A DNA stretch of 64,000 nucleotides from JALZVT01 sp039029135 (lineage in GTDB: Bacteria; Pseudomonadota; Gammaproteobacteria; Pseudomonadales; Azotimanducaceae). This document shows, piece by piece, positions 8,104 through 16,629 of this stretch (the first letter of the stretch is position 1; each line of letters begins with the position of its first letter). Under the pieces are notes generated by a model that saw only the letters and a list, made by a program, of their open reading frames with translations, was not told the DNA's origin and ran no database searches. Location: positions 40,522 through 104,521 of the forward strand of contig JBCCGT010000020.1 of assembly GCA_039029135.1 (NCBI GenBank), read 5' to 3'. The position numbers were made by a program, and so were the translations under genes.

Positions 8104-8727
8104 ATGACATCAACACATTTGCCGCTCGCAGCGTTTTCGCATCGCCGCAGCCTCGCGAGCGCGCTGGCGCTCGCGCTCATCACAGTCCTGACCGGGTGCG
8201 CAGCGCCTGGCGAAACTGAGGCGCGCACGACCGGCCGCAACCTCGACGATCGCGGCATTCGCCGGGTCGTGACGCGCGAGATTCGACGCGCCGATCCTGC
8301 GCTGAAGAAAGCGCACCTGGACGTCACCAGCTACAACGGCATCGTGCTGCTGTTGGGGCAGGTTGATACGGAAAAGCTCAAGGCGCAGGCAACGAAGGCC
8401 GCGCTGGGCGTGCGCCGCGTGCGCAAGGTCCACAACGAGATCCAGGTCAGCGGGCCGATCTCCCGCGTCTCCCGCAGCAACGACGCGTGGCTGTCCTCGA
8501 AGGTGAAGACGCGACTGATCGCAAACAAGAACATCCGCGGTTCGCGGGTGAAAGTCGTCACCGAAAACGGGGTGGTCTATCTGATGGGCCTGATGACCCG
8601 CGATCACGCAGACAAAGTGGTTGCGACAGCGCAGCAGGTATTCGGCGTGCAGAAGATCGTGAAGGTGTTCGAATACATCGAGGGCAACGAGGCGGCCGCG
8701 GTCGAAGAGCCAACGGCCGACGCCTGA
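8104..8727 (+). CDS. dolP: DolP (YraP), dual-BON-domain outer-membrane lipoprotein
   Basis: Lipoprotein that maintains outer-membrane integrity, binds anionic phospholipids and associates with division sites. It has 207 residues from ATG 8104, chosen because it gives a proper signal peptide (SLASALALALITVLTGC) with lipobox LTGC and is preceded by GAGG. Two BON domains follow: about 55-120 (DVTSYNGIVLLLGQV) and about 130-195 (VVTENGVVYLMGLM). A short acidic tail ends the protein. Confidence 0.93.
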   Translation: MTSTHLPLAAFSHRRSLASALALALITVLTGCAAPGETEARTTGRNLDDRGIRRVVTREIRRADPALKKAHLDVTSYNGIVLLLGQVDTEKLKAQATKAALGVRRVRKVHNEIQVSGPISRVSRSNDAWLSSKVKTRLIANKNIRGSRVKVVTENGVVYLMGLMTRDHADKVVATAQQVFGVQKIVKVFEYIEGNEAAAVEEPTADA

Positions 8728-8860
8728 GGCTAGGGACGAATCGTCCAAGCTTCTAGCCGCGAATACCCGCTAACTTTGACATAGCGCGTTACCGCTGGCT
8801 TTGTCTTAGGCGCGTTCGCGCTGAGATCACCCTGGGGCGCGCCAAGGCGCTAGTGCGGTC

Positions 8861-9244
8861 TTACTTGACGACCTTCAGGTGCGATTTCGAATCGCCTTTC
8901 GGCTCCGGCGGAGCCGCGTCGGCATCAGCCGCTGCAGCGGGCGCGGCAAAGGTCATGCCTTCGCCCGTCTCTTTCGCATAGATGGCCTGCACGGCGGTGA
9001 CCGGCAAGGACACCGGAAACTCGCGGCCGCCGAAGCGGGCGTCGAATGCAATCCGCTCGTTGCCTAGCTCCAGGCCGCGCACCGACCGGGGCGCGATGCT
9101 GAGCACAATGCGACCCTGCTCTACATGTTCGGTCGGCACCTGCACGTCCGCGTGGTTCGCGTCGATCAGCAGATAGGGGGTGCAGTCGTTATCGCAGATC
9201 CACTCGAACAGCGCCCGAATCAGGTACGGCCGGTTGGAGTTCAT
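8861..9244 (-). CDS. sspB: SspB, ClpXP specificity-enhancing adaptor
   Basis: Adaptor that tethers ssrA-tagged and other substrates to ClpXP. In 127 residues the folded Sm-like substrate-binding domain (residues 1-95; PYLIRALFEWICDNDCTPYLLID at the N-terminus) is followed by an Ala/Pro linker and the short conserved ClpX-binding tail SHLKVVK. It overlaps sspA by 4 bp at the upstream side, giving a stringent-starvation operon sspA-sspB transcribed leftward, convergent with dolP. Confidence 0.96.
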   Translation of the reverse strand: MNSNRPYLIRALFEWICDNDCTPYLLIDANHADVQVPTEHVEQGRIVLSIAPRSVRGLELGNERIAFDARFGGREFPVSLPVTAVQAIYAKETGEGMTFAAPAAAADADAAPPEPKGDSKSHLKVVK

Positions 9245-9873
9245 TCGTGCATTTCCAGTTCGGCCTCGGTGAGGCTCGCCCGGAACGAGTCGCGCTCGAA
9301 AATCTGCTGCATGTACTTGTGGATATCGCGCGTCTGCTTTTCAGGCAGCTTGATGTCCATCGGCACCAGCCGCCACAGGATAGGCGCGACGCAGCAGTCC
9401 ACCAGCGTGAACTCTTCGTTCATGAAGAACGGCTTCTCGGCAAAAATCGGCGCGATGCCGATCAGATCCTCGCGCAACTCTTTGCGTGCTTTGGTGATCG
9501 TCGCCTCGCGACCCTTGCCAGACATCAGGATATCGACCTTCGGCGCCCAGTCGTTTTCGATGCGGTGAATAAGCAGGCGGCTTTGGGCGCGCGCGACCGG
9601 ATAAACCGGCAGCAGCGGCGGGTGCGGAAAGCGCTCGTCGAGGTACTCCATGATGATCGTGGACTGATACAGAACCAGGTCGCGATCGAACAGCGTTGGC
9701 AGGCTGTTGTAGGGATTCAGTTCGACCAAATCTTCCGGTTTGTTCGACGGGTCGACGTCGACGACATCAACGGCGACGCCCTTCTCGGCGAGCACCATGC
9801 GCACCCGATGGCTGTAGTGGTCGCTCGCATCGGAAAACAGCGTTATGGAAGATCGCTTTGCTACAACGTTCAT
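9241..9873 (-). CDS. sspA: SspA, stringent starvation protein A
   Basis: Glutathione-S-transferase-fold protein that binds RNA polymerase rather than glutathione and helps acid and stationary-phase expression. Its 210 residues comprise a thioredoxin-like N-domain (ITLFSDASDHYSHRVRMVLAEKG; LNPYNSLPTL; YQSTIIMEYLDERFPHPPL) and an all-helical C-domain. First gene of sspA-sspB; the ATG at 9873 is followed upstream by a 110-bp gap to petC. Confidence 0.95.
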   Translation of the reverse strand: MNVVAKRSSITLFSDASDHYSHRVRMVLAEKGVAVDVVDVDPSNKPEDLVELNPYNSLPTLFDRDLVLYQSTIIMEYLDERFPHPPLLPVYPVARAQSRLLIHRIENDWAPKVDILMSGKGREATITKARKELREDLIGIAPIFAEKPFFMNEEFTLVDCCVAPILWRLVPMDIKLPEKQTRDIHKYMQQIFERDSFRASLTEAELEMHE

Positions 9874-9984
9874 GAACAGCCCCCGGACAGCTTTCGAGGC
9901 GGTCGCGGCCGCCTCGGTGTCACTTTGATTGTTTTCGTACTCTGGTGTTAGTGGCTCCCACCCCCGCGGGAGCGCTCACCGGTC

Positions 9985-10815
9985 CTAGTGTTCGACATCC
10001 TTCCAGTACTCTCGGTTCAGCAGCCAGGCGAAACCGAACAGCACCACCAGGAACAACAGAACGAACACGCCGATGCGCTGGCGCTGCAGCGCGTAGGGTT
10101 CGCCGACGTAGACCAGAAAGTTGACGAGATCGAAGATCGCGGAATCGTACTCCTGTGCGGTCATGCTGCCGCTGCCCTCCTCGAGCTTGAGCACGTCACA
10201 TTTCTCTTCGGTCAGCACCTTGCCCGGTACCAGCGGGTCACGTCGCTCGCCGCCGTATTCGTTAACCATCGGCACCTGGTAGCAGCCTTTCTGTACCCGC
10301 CCCTGCAGCTCCAGCAACACGTGCGGCATGCCGACGTTCTCAAACACGCCGTTGTTGACCCCGAACGGGCGCGACTCGTCGATGTAGAACGCGCGCAGGT
10401 AGTTGTACAGCCACTCGCTGCCGCGAACCCGAGAGACCATCGTCAGGTCGGGCGGCGGGCCACCAAACCAGGCCTTTGCCTTCTCGGCGGGCATCGCGGA
10501 CTCCATCAGTCCGCCGATCTTCTGACCGGTGAAGATCAGCGTCTCCTCCGCGATATCGAGCGGGATGCCGATGTCTTCGGCCGTGCGCTGATAGCGCTGG
10601 AACTTCAGCGAGTGGCAGCCGATGCAGTAGTTCATGTACAGCTTCGCGCCGTTCTGCAGCGACGGCTGGTTCGTCAGCTCCGCGCGAAAGGGGTCCATGT
10701 CCCAATTGCTCTCGGAGGCCGCAAACGCGCCGGGCGCCAAGGCGCTGAGCAGCGTCGCGAGCATCAGCCCAAGGCCGCGGCGCGAAGAACGTGAATATGG
10801 GTCCAGCACGTTCAT
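9985..10815 (-). CDS. petC: Cytochrome c1 of the bc1 complex
   Basis: Haem-c subunit of ubiquinol-cytochrome c reductase, anchored in the inner membrane with its haem in the periplasm. In 276 residues there is an N-terminal signal (about 12-33), the haem-binding CIGCH at residues 64-68, the distal region with the Met ligand, and a C-terminal anchor helix (FVLLFLVVLFGFAWLL). It overlaps petB by 4 bp. It passes electrons from the Rieske protein to soluble cytochrome c. Confidence 0.97.
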   Translation of the reverse strand: MNVLDPYSRSSRRGLGLMLATLLSALAPGAFAASESNWDMDPFRAELTNQPSLQNGAKLYMNYCIGCHSLKFQRYQRTAEDIGIPLDIAEETLIFTGQKIGGLMESAMPAEKAKAWFGGPPPDLTMVSRVRGSEWLYNYLRAFYIDESRPFGVNNGVFENVGMPHVLLELQGRVQKGCYQVPMVNEYGGERRDPLVPGKVLTEEKCDVLKLEEGSGSMTAQEYDSAIFDLVNFLVYVGEPYALQRQRIGVFVLLFLVVLFGFAWLLNREYWKDVEH

Positions 10816-12083
10816 CGCATCGTTACCCGTTCGGGCACCGGTTTCGACTGTTCAGCCCGCGTGTACCAGGGCATGAACACGAAATAGGAAAAATACAGCA
10901 TCGTAAAGAACTGGGCTGCGATAGTGCGACCGGTGGTGGAGGCCACCAACCCCAGATAGCCCAGCGCGAAGAAGCTGACGACCAGCATGCCGAGCATGAA
11001 CTTGGAGATCTTGCCCTTGTAGCGAATCGATTTGACCGGGCTCTTGTCGAGCCAGGGCAAGACGCAGGGCACCACGATCGCGGCCCCCATCACCACAAAG
11101 CCCCAGAACTTCGCGTCGATGCCAAACAGCGGGTAGGTTGCGGCGCGCAGCATTGCGTAGTACGGCGTGTAATACCACACCGGCACGATGTGCTCCGGCG
11201 TCTTCACCGGGTTTGCCTGCTCGAAGTTTGGTTTTTCGAGGAAGTAGCCACCGAACTCGGGCGCGAAGAAGACGATGCCAAGGAAGATGAACAGGAAGAC
11301 AACGGTCGCCTGCACGTCGTGCACCGTGTAGTACGGGTGGAACGCGATGCCGTCGAGTGGGATGCCCTTGTCGTCCTTCTTTTCCTTGATATTGACGCCG
11401 TCGGGATTGTTGGAGCCGACGTGGTGGAGCGCGACGATGTGCAGGAACACCAGGGCGACCAGCACCAGCGGCAGCGCGACGACGTGCAGAGCGAAGAAGC
11501 GGTTCAGCGTGATCTCGGAGATGCTGTAGTCGCCGCGCACCCACTCCATCATGTCGGGGCCGATCACCGGGATGGAACCGACCAGCGACACGATCACCTG
11601 CGCGGCCCAGTAGCTCATGTTGCCCCAGACCAGCAAGTAGCCGAAGAAGCCCTCGGCCATCAGCACAACGAAGATGGCCATGCCGAGCAGCCACAGCAGC
11701 TCGCGCGGCTTCTTATACGAGCCGTATGCCAGCGCGCGGAACATGTGCAGGTAGACCACGACGAAGAATGCGGATGCGCCGGTGGAATGCAGGTAGCGGA
11801 TCAGCCAGCCGAACTCGACCTCCCGCATGATGTATTCGACCGAACGGAAGGCGCCTTCGCCGCTGGGCACATAGCTCATCGTCAGCCAGACGCCGGTTAG
11901 CAGCTGGTTGACCAGCACGACGAAGGCGAGGACGCCGAAGTAGTACCAGAAATTGAAGTTCTTCGGCGCGTAGTAGCGGCTCGCGTGGTACTCGATGGTC
12001 TCGGTGAGCGGCATGCGCTCGTCGATCCAGTCCATAAATCGCGAGATGGCTGTATCTTTCTTTTCCGGAGTGGTTTCGCTCAT
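10812..12083 (-). CDS. petB: Cytochrome b of the bc1 complex
   Basis: Membrane core of complex III with the two b haems and the Qo and Qi quinone sites. Its 423 residues contain about eight to nine transmembrane helices; haem-ligating histidines are visible in LIRYLHSTGASAFFVVVYLHMF and in RFFALHVVALPLVLVALVFLHIVALHH. The Qo motif reads PVWY (in IVPVWYYTPYY) instead of mitochondrial PEWY, the variant known from beta/gammaproteobacteria. The ATG overlaps the petA stop by 1 bp. Confidence 0.97.
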   Translation of the reverse strand: MSETTPEKKDTAISRFMDWIDERMPLTETIEYHASRYYAPKNFNFWYYFGVLAFVVLVNQLLTGVWLTMSYVPSGEGAFRSVEYIMREVEFGWLIRYLHSTGASAFFVVVYLHMFRALAYGSYKKPRELLWLLGMAIFVVLMAEGFFGYLLVWGNMSYWAAQVIVSLVGSIPVIGPDMMEWVRGDYSISEITLNRFFALHVVALPLVLVALVFLHIVALHHVGSNNPDGVNIKEKKDDKGIPLDGIAFHPYYTVHDVQATVVFLFIFLGIVFFAPEFGGYFLEKPNFEQANPVKTPEHIVPVWYYTPYYAMLRAATYPLFGIDAKFWGFVVMGAAIVVPCVLPWLDKSPVKSIRYKGKISKFMLGMLVVSFFALGYLGLVASTTGRTIAAQFFTMLYFSYFVFMPWYTRAEQSKPVPERVTMR

Positions 12084-12736
12084 CAGGCGTTCTCCCCATC
12101 GACGCCGATGACGATCTCGGTATCGCTGACGTAGCTGTGCGGCGGCACTTCCAGATTGGTCGGCGCGGGCACGGCCTTGACGACACGACCCGCAAGATCG
12201 AAGCGCGAGCCGTGGCAGGGACAGAAGAAGCCGCCCTGCCAGTCAGCGGCGAAGGATTCCGGCTGCACCTTGCCGTAGTACTTTGGCGAACAGCCGAGGT
12301 GAGTGCACAGCCCAACGTAGACGCCGTACTCCTCCTTGCGCGAGCGCCAGGGATTGACCGCGTACTCGGGCTGCATCGGCCGAGTCGAATCGGGATCGGC
12401 CAGATCCTCGGTCTGCGATTTCAGCCGGTCGATGGCCTCAGGATCGCGACGCAGTACGAAGATCGGTTTGCTGCGCCAGCTCGGAATCGGGCCGATGATG
12501 CTGTTCATCTCGATCTTGGAAATGTCGATGCGAATCGGCGCGCCTGCGGCTTTGGCTTTTGCGCTCGGCGCCCACGATGAAACGAAGGGAATCGCTGCGC
12601 CGACGACACCGACCGCGCCGACCGCGGCGGTGGCGCCGATCAGAAAATAACGCCGCTGTGTGTTGATCTCGCCGGGCGAGTGATCGGGGGGCACAGCCCC
12701 GGCACCGGTGATGTCGTCCGCTGTGGTTTCGGCCAC
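12083..12736 (-). CDS. petA: Rieske iron-sulfur subunit of the bc1 complex
   Basis: [2Fe-2S] protein that takes electrons from ubiquinol at Qo. In 217 residues an N-terminal RRYFLIG twin-arginine-like signal-anchor (about residues 28-50) precedes the periplasmic Rieske domain with CTHLGC (144-149) and CPCHGS (172-177), which supply two Cys and two His ligands plus the bridging disulfide. GTG start at 12736 with AAGGAG about 10 nt upstream. First gene of petABC. Confidence 0.97.
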   Translation of the reverse strand: MAETTADDITGAGAVPPDHSPGEINTQRRYFLIGATAAVGAVGVVGAAIPFVSSWAPSAKAKAAGAPIRIDISKIEMNSIIGPIPSWRSKPIFVLRRDPEAIDRLKSQTEDLADPDSTRPMQPEYAVNPWRSRKEEYGVYVGLCTHLGCSPKYYGKVQPESFAADWQGGFFCPCHGSRFDLAGRVVKAVPAPTNLEVPPHSYVSDTEIVIGVDGENA

Positions 12737-13110
12737 GTTGAATTTTCTCCTTGGGGGGTCCTTAGAGGCCGGTTTTCGAGGCTTTGCGCGTTATTGCGCG
12801 AGCAATGAAAACCGCTCTACCCAACAGCGGAAGTTTAACACACGGACGCAAGCACAAGCCCTGAGATCGACGAGACTCTTCACGAAAAGAGGACGCCAAC
12901 ATGCTGAAAACGAGACAGAAATGGTGCTTCCGCAACGTCTACGCCCGAACGACGCGGAAACAGGCACCGCCGCAGCCAGGCGTAGGCGTCCCCTCGCTCG
13001 AAATGCGCCCAAGTCGCGAGGGATGGAGAGCCAAACAAAAGCGTGCACCGCGTCAAAGATTCGCGGCGGGTCGCGGTCGAAACACAGGGCACCGAAGGCG
13101 CCCGTTCCGA
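12737..13110. other. Intergenic region petA-rpsI
   Basis: 374 bp between the petA start and the rpsI stop, both on the minus strand. The petA-proximal end holds the AAGGAG ribosome binding site; a TTAAAC-like -10 candidate lies near 12835 without a convincing -35. Near rpsI there is an imperfect UUCG-type hairpin (13087-13103). Open frames on both strands here lack homology and good start signals. No RNA gene was recognised. Confidence 0.5.
13087..13103 (-). terminator. Candidate hairpin after rpsI
   Basis: On the minus strand GGGCGC and GTGCCC pair (one G-T wobble) around a CTTCG loop 8 nt after the rpsI stop codon. Only a weak T-containing tail (TGTGTTT) follows, so termination is uncertain. 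Confidence 0.35.
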
Positions 13111-13503
13111 TTAGCGCTTGGAGAACTGCGGCTTCTTGCGCGCCTTGCGCAGGCCGACTTTCTTACGCTCAACCTCGCGCGCGTCGCGCGTCAAGAGGCC
13201 CGCCGCACGCAGCGGCTGACGCAGCGTCTCGTCATACTCGACCAGAGCGCGCGAGATGCCGTGGCGAATCGCGCCCGCCTGACCGGAACCGCCGCCGCCG
13301 GCGACCGTGAACTTGATATCGAAGCGACCGTCGGCGCCCGCAACCAAGAGCGGCTGACGGACGATCATCCGCGCGGTCTCACGGCCGAAGTACTCGTCCA
13401 GCGGACGCGTGTTGACGGTGATGCGACCGCTGCCCGGGTTGATGAATACCCGTGCGGTCGAGGTCTTGCGACGGCCGGTGCCGTAGCTTGCTGGCTCAGC
13501 CAT
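13111..13503 (-). CDS. rpsI: Ribosomal protein S9
   Basis: 30S subunit protein whose C-terminal tail reaches the P-site tRNA. In 130 residues YGTGRRKTSTARVFI opens the protein and the tail ends KARKKPQFSKR with the invariant terminal K-R. It overlaps rplM by 8 bp in the universal rplM-rpsI operon. Confidence 0.99.
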   Translation of the reverse strand: MAEPASYGTGRRKTSTARVFINPGSGRITVNTRPLDEYFGRETARMIVRQPLLVAGADGRFDIKFTVAGGGGSGQAGAIRHGISRALVEYDETLRQPLRAAGLLTRDAREVERKKVGLRKARKKPQFSKR

Positions 13504-13933
13504 TGTTGAACTCCAGTGCCCGCGGCTGCTGCGCCGCGTGAGGGTGATCCGCGCCAGGATAGACCTTCAGCTTGCGGTACATCGCACGACCGAGTGGGTT
13601 CTTGGGCAGCATGCCCTTGACCGCAATTTCGATGATGCGCTCCGGATGGGTCTCGCGCATGCGGCCGAGGCTGGTCGCCTTGATGCCGCCGGGATACCCA
13701 CTGTGCCGGTAGTAATTTTTCTTGCGGTCTTTATCGCCGGTGACACGCACCTTCTCGGCGTTGACGACGATGACGTAGTCGCCGGTGTCGACGTGGGGCG
13801 TGTACTCCGCCTTATGCTTGCCGCGCAGACGACGCGCCACCTCGGTAGCAAGACGCCCGAGGGTATGCTCGGCGGCGTCGACGACGAGCCACTCCCGGCG
13901 CACATCCTGCGGTCTGACGCTGACTGTTTTCAC
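13496..13933 (-). CDS. rplM: Ribosomal protein L13
   Basis: 50S assembly protein. It has 145 residues from a GTG at 13933, chosen because homologues begin M-K-T-(F/V)-S; the frame extends upstream (to 14155) with no homology. Signatures are WLVVDAAEHTLGRLAT, DYVIVVNAEKVRVTG and VKGMLPKNPLGRAMYRKLKVYPG. The promoter at 14085-14113 would leave a leader of roughly 145 nt, where L13-type autoregulatory leaders are known in relatives. Confidence 0.98.
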   Translation of the reverse strand: MKTVSVRPQDVRREWLVVDAAEHTLGRLATEVARRLRGKHKAEYTPHVDTGDYVIVVNAEKVRVTGDKDRKKNYYRHSGYPGGIKATSLGRMRETHPERIIEIAVKGMLPKNPLGRAMYRKLKVYPGADHPHAAQQPRALEFNNG

Positions 13934-14084
13934 GATGCTGATTCCGCGTACTGTTTGTGGATATCTGGTTCTGTTCCCGCCCCTGCGGGCCGCCACGATG
14001 ACCGGCCGCCGCCCGCCCATCTGGGATCGGCCCTTCGCGCTCGCTTGGCGCGCAGACCGTCCGACCCAGAAAAAAGGGGCACGC

Positions 14085-14113
14085 ATTCTAACCGCGCCCT
14101 CTGGCCAGATCAA
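14085..14113 (-). promoter_or_regulatory. Sigma-70 promoter of rplM-rpsI
   Basis: On the minus strand TTGATC (14108-14113) and TAGAAT (14085-14090) are separated by exactly 17 bp, the optimal sigma-70 arrangement, with transcription expected to start near 14078. It is the only good promoter in front of rplM. Confidence 0.65.
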
Positions 14114-14125
14114 AGGGGTTTTTAT

Positions 14126-14162
14126 GCTTGATATGCCAGCGCTTCGCGCTGGCATATCAAGC
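14126..14162. repeat. Perfect 37-nt palindrome overlapping the zapE stop codon
   Basis: Arms GCTTGATATGCCAGCGC (14126-14142) and its exact complement (14146-14162) flank a 3-nt loop. The zapE TGA (14157-14159) lies inside the right arm. The expected U-run is missing in the zapE direction; a T-run instead precedes the hairpin on the plus strand. It could act as a 3'-end stabiliser or Rho-assisted terminator, or be a mobile repeat unit. Confidence 0.7.
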
Positions 14163-15263
14163 CCGGTGCTCGCGGGCCAGGTAGTCGTGGGAGCGCATCT
14201 CCAGCAGACGGCTGGCGGTCCGCTCGAATTCGAAGCTCAGGCGATCGCCCTGGTACAGGCTGGCCACCGGCTCCTCGGCGCTCAGGATCAGCTTGACGCT
14301 GCGGTCGTAGAACTCGTCCACCAGGCTGATGAAGCGCCGGGCCTGGTCCTCAATGCGGGCCGTGAAGCGCGGCACGTCAGATAGCACCACGGTGTGGAAC
14401 ACCCGCGCGATCTCGATGTAGTCGTTGGCGCTGCGCGGGCCGTCGCACAGGGCCGCGAAGTCAAACCAGGCGACGTCGCCGGCCGTGGCGCGCGCCGCGA
14501 TATCGCGGCCTTCGATGCGCAGCGACGGCGCCTCGACCACCGGCTCCTGACCGACCAGGCTGGCAAAGCTAGCGGCCAGGCCGGCCTCGGCGGTCTCGCC
14601 CAGCGGCGAGTGGAAGATCTCTGCCTGCTCCAGAACCCGCAGTCGGTGGTCCGTGCCCCCGTCGACGTTCAGCACATCCGTGTAGGTATTGAGCAGTTGG
14701 ATGGCCGGCAGAAAGCGGCGCCGCTGCAGACCGTTCTCATAGAGACGATCGGGCACGACGTTGGAGGTTGCGATCAGCACGACCCCGAACTCGAACAGGT
14801 GGCCGAGCAGCTCACCGAGGATCATGGCGTCGCCGATGTCGGAGACGAAGAACTCGTCGAAGCACAGCACGCCGCCGCGCTCAGCCATATCGCTCGCGAC
14901 CCGGCGCAGCGGGTTCGGCGTGCCGGCATGGTCCGTCAGGCCCTGATGCACCTCGCGCATAAAGCGGTGAAAGTGCATGCGCTGCTTGTCCTCGAACGGC
15001 AGGGCCGCGAAGAACAGGTCCATGAGGAAGGTCTTGCCGCGGCCGACGCCGCCCCACATATACAGGCCCGTCACCCGCGCCGGTTCGCGATCGAGCAGCC
15101 GTTGCCAAAGGGAACGCCGCTGCACCGCCTCGCGACGCCTGAGGATGCGATCGAAGACACCCTGCAGGGCCTCGATCGCGAGCGCCTGGCCCGGATCCGC
15201 ATCGATCTCGCCCGCCGCAAGCAGCGCGTCGTAGCGTTGTCTGGGACCGCCGGTCAGCTCCAT
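14157..15263 (-). CDS. zapE: ZapE, AFG1-family cell-division ATPase
   Basis: ATPase that associates with the Z-ring late in constriction and is homologous to yeast AFG1. In 368 residues Walker A is GGVGRGKT (about 70-77), Walker B is VLCFDEFFVSD, and sensor-like IATSNVVP follows, all family hallmarks. It stands alone between hisD and rplM; its stop codon is part of a strong palindrome. Confidence 0.95.
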   Translation of the reverse strand: MELTGGPRQRYDALLAAGEIDADPGQALAIEALQGVFDRILRRREAVQRRSLWQRLLDREPARVTGLYMWGGVGRGKTFLMDLFFAALPFEDKQRMHFHRFMREVHQGLTDHAGTPNPLRRVASDMAERGGVLCFDEFFVSDIGDAMILGELLGHLFEFGVVLIATSNVVPDRLYENGLQRRRFLPAIQLLNTYTDVLNVDGGTDHRLRVLEQAEIFHSPLGETAEAGLAASFASLVGQEPVVEAPSLRIEGRDIAARATAGDVAWFDFAALCDGPRSANDYIEIARVFHTVVLSDVPRFTARIEDQARRFISLVDEFYDRSVKLILSAEEPVASLYQGDRLSFEFERTASRLLEMRSHDYLAREHRA

Positions 15264-15300
15264 TGCGATTCCTTCGGGGTTCCTTGCCGGGCCGGCGGTG

Positions 15301-16629
15301 TCAACCGTTGTGATCGAAGCCCGCGAGCCGCGCGCGCGCGGCGGCCGCGTGCGCGGTCAGCCCTTCGCCATCGGCGAGCTGGGCGGCGATGCGCGCCACA
15401 CCCTCGACGCCGTCGCTGGAGAGCTGGATGACCGAGGTGCGCTTGCGGAAGTCGTAGACGCCCAGGGGCGATGCGTAGCGCGCCGTGCCGAAGGTCGGCA
15501 GCACATGGGACGGCCCCGCCGCGTAGTCGCCCATCACCTCGGCGGAGGCGGCGCCAACGAACACCGCGCCCGCGTGGCGCACGCCGTCGAGAACCCTCTG
15601 CTCCTGCTCGGGCGCCACCTGAATGGACAGGTGCTCCGGTGCCACGCGGTTGGCGATGGCAACCGCGTCGTCAAGATCGCGCGTGCGGATCAGCGCGCCG
15701 CGACCGGACAGCGATGCGCGTATGACGTCCGCGCGCGACATCTCGGTCAGCAGCCGCTCGAGCGCCGCAGCCGTGCGCTCGACCAGATCGGCGGAGGGCG
15801 TAAGCAGGATCGCCTGCGCGGCCGCGTCGTGCTCCGCCTGACTGAACAGGTCGAGCGCCAGCAGGTCGGGGTCCGCTGCGTCGTCGGCGATGATCAGAAT
15901 TTCGCTGGGACCCGCGATCATGTCGATCGCCACCGGCCCGAACACCTGCCGCTTCGCCTCCGCGACGAACGCGCCGCCCGGCCCGACGATCTTGTCGACG
16001 CGCGGCACCACCGTCGTGCCGAAGGCGAGTGCGGCGATCGCCTGCGCGCCGCCCACCGCAAACACACGGTCGACGCCGGCAACCGCGGCCGCCGCGAGCA
16101 CAAAGCGATTGCGCGTGCCGTCCGGCGTTGGCACCACCATGACGATCTCATCGACCCCGGCGACCTTCGCCGGAATCGCGGTCATGAGCACGGTCGAGGG
16201 ATAGGCCGCCTGCCCGCCGGGCACGTAGAGACCGACGCGCTCCAGCGCCGTGACACGCTGGCCGAGGCGATTACCGGCCTCGTCTACATAGCCCCACGAC
16301 TCTTCGACCTGATGCTCGTGATAGGCGCGGATGCGCGCCGCGGCACCCGTCAGGGCCAGGCGATCGCTCTCCGGCAGTCGCTCGAGCGCCGTATCTAGCT
16401 CGGCGCGCGAGATCTCGAGGGCGCCGCTGTCGGCCGGCGCCCAGCGATCAAACCGCCGGGTGCAGTCCACAAGCGCCGCATCGCCGTCGCGCCGGACGTC
16501 CGCGATGATGGCCTCGACCTTGCCGCGCAGATCGCTCGACTCGGAGGTATCCCACTCCAGCAGCGCATCGAGCGCCTCAGTGAATCCGGGCGCCGCGCTG
16601 TCGAGGCGCCTGACGAGGGCCGCGCTCAT
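15301..16629 (-). CDS. hisD: Histidinol dehydrogenase
   Basis: Zinc- and NAD-dependent enzyme for the last two oxidations of histidine synthesis (L-histidinol to L-histidine). In 442 residues conserved segments include GLYVPGGQAAYPSTVLM, GGAQAIAALAFGT, VDKIVGPGGAFVAEAKR, IAGPSEILIIAD and LFSQAEHD. The ATG overlaps the hisG stop (ATGA). The usual third gene hisC does not follow; zapE does. Confidence 0.98.
   Translation of the reverse strand: MSAALVRRLDSAAPGFTEALDALLEWDTSESSDLRGKVEAIIADVRRDGDAALVDCTRRFDRWAPADSGALEISRAELDTALERLPESDRLALTGAAARIRAYHEHQVEESWGYVDEAGNRLGQRVTALERVGLYVPGGQAAYPSTVLMTAIPAKVAGVDEIVMVVPTPDGTRNRFVLAAAAVAGVDRVFAVGGAQAIAALAFGTTVVPRVDKIVGPGGAFVAEAKRQVFGPVAIDMIAGPSEILIIADDAADPDLLALDLFSQAEHDAAAQAILLTPSADLVERTAAALERLLTEMSRADVIRASLSGRGALIRTRDLDDAVAIANRVAPEHLSIQVAPEQEQRVLDGVRHAGAVFVGAASAEVMGDYAAGPSHVLPTFGTARYASPLGVYDFRKRTSVIQLSSDGVEGVARIAAQLADGEGLTAHAAAARARLAGFDHNG

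Noticed and set aside
9896..9915. GAGGCGG/CCGCCTC hairpin upstream of sspA
   Set aside because: Seven-bp stem without T-run, close to chance for this base composition; not annotated as a terminator.
12901..13509. Plus-strand frames in the petA-rpsI gap
   Set aside because: They run antisense through rpsI and lack homology; treated as non-coding.
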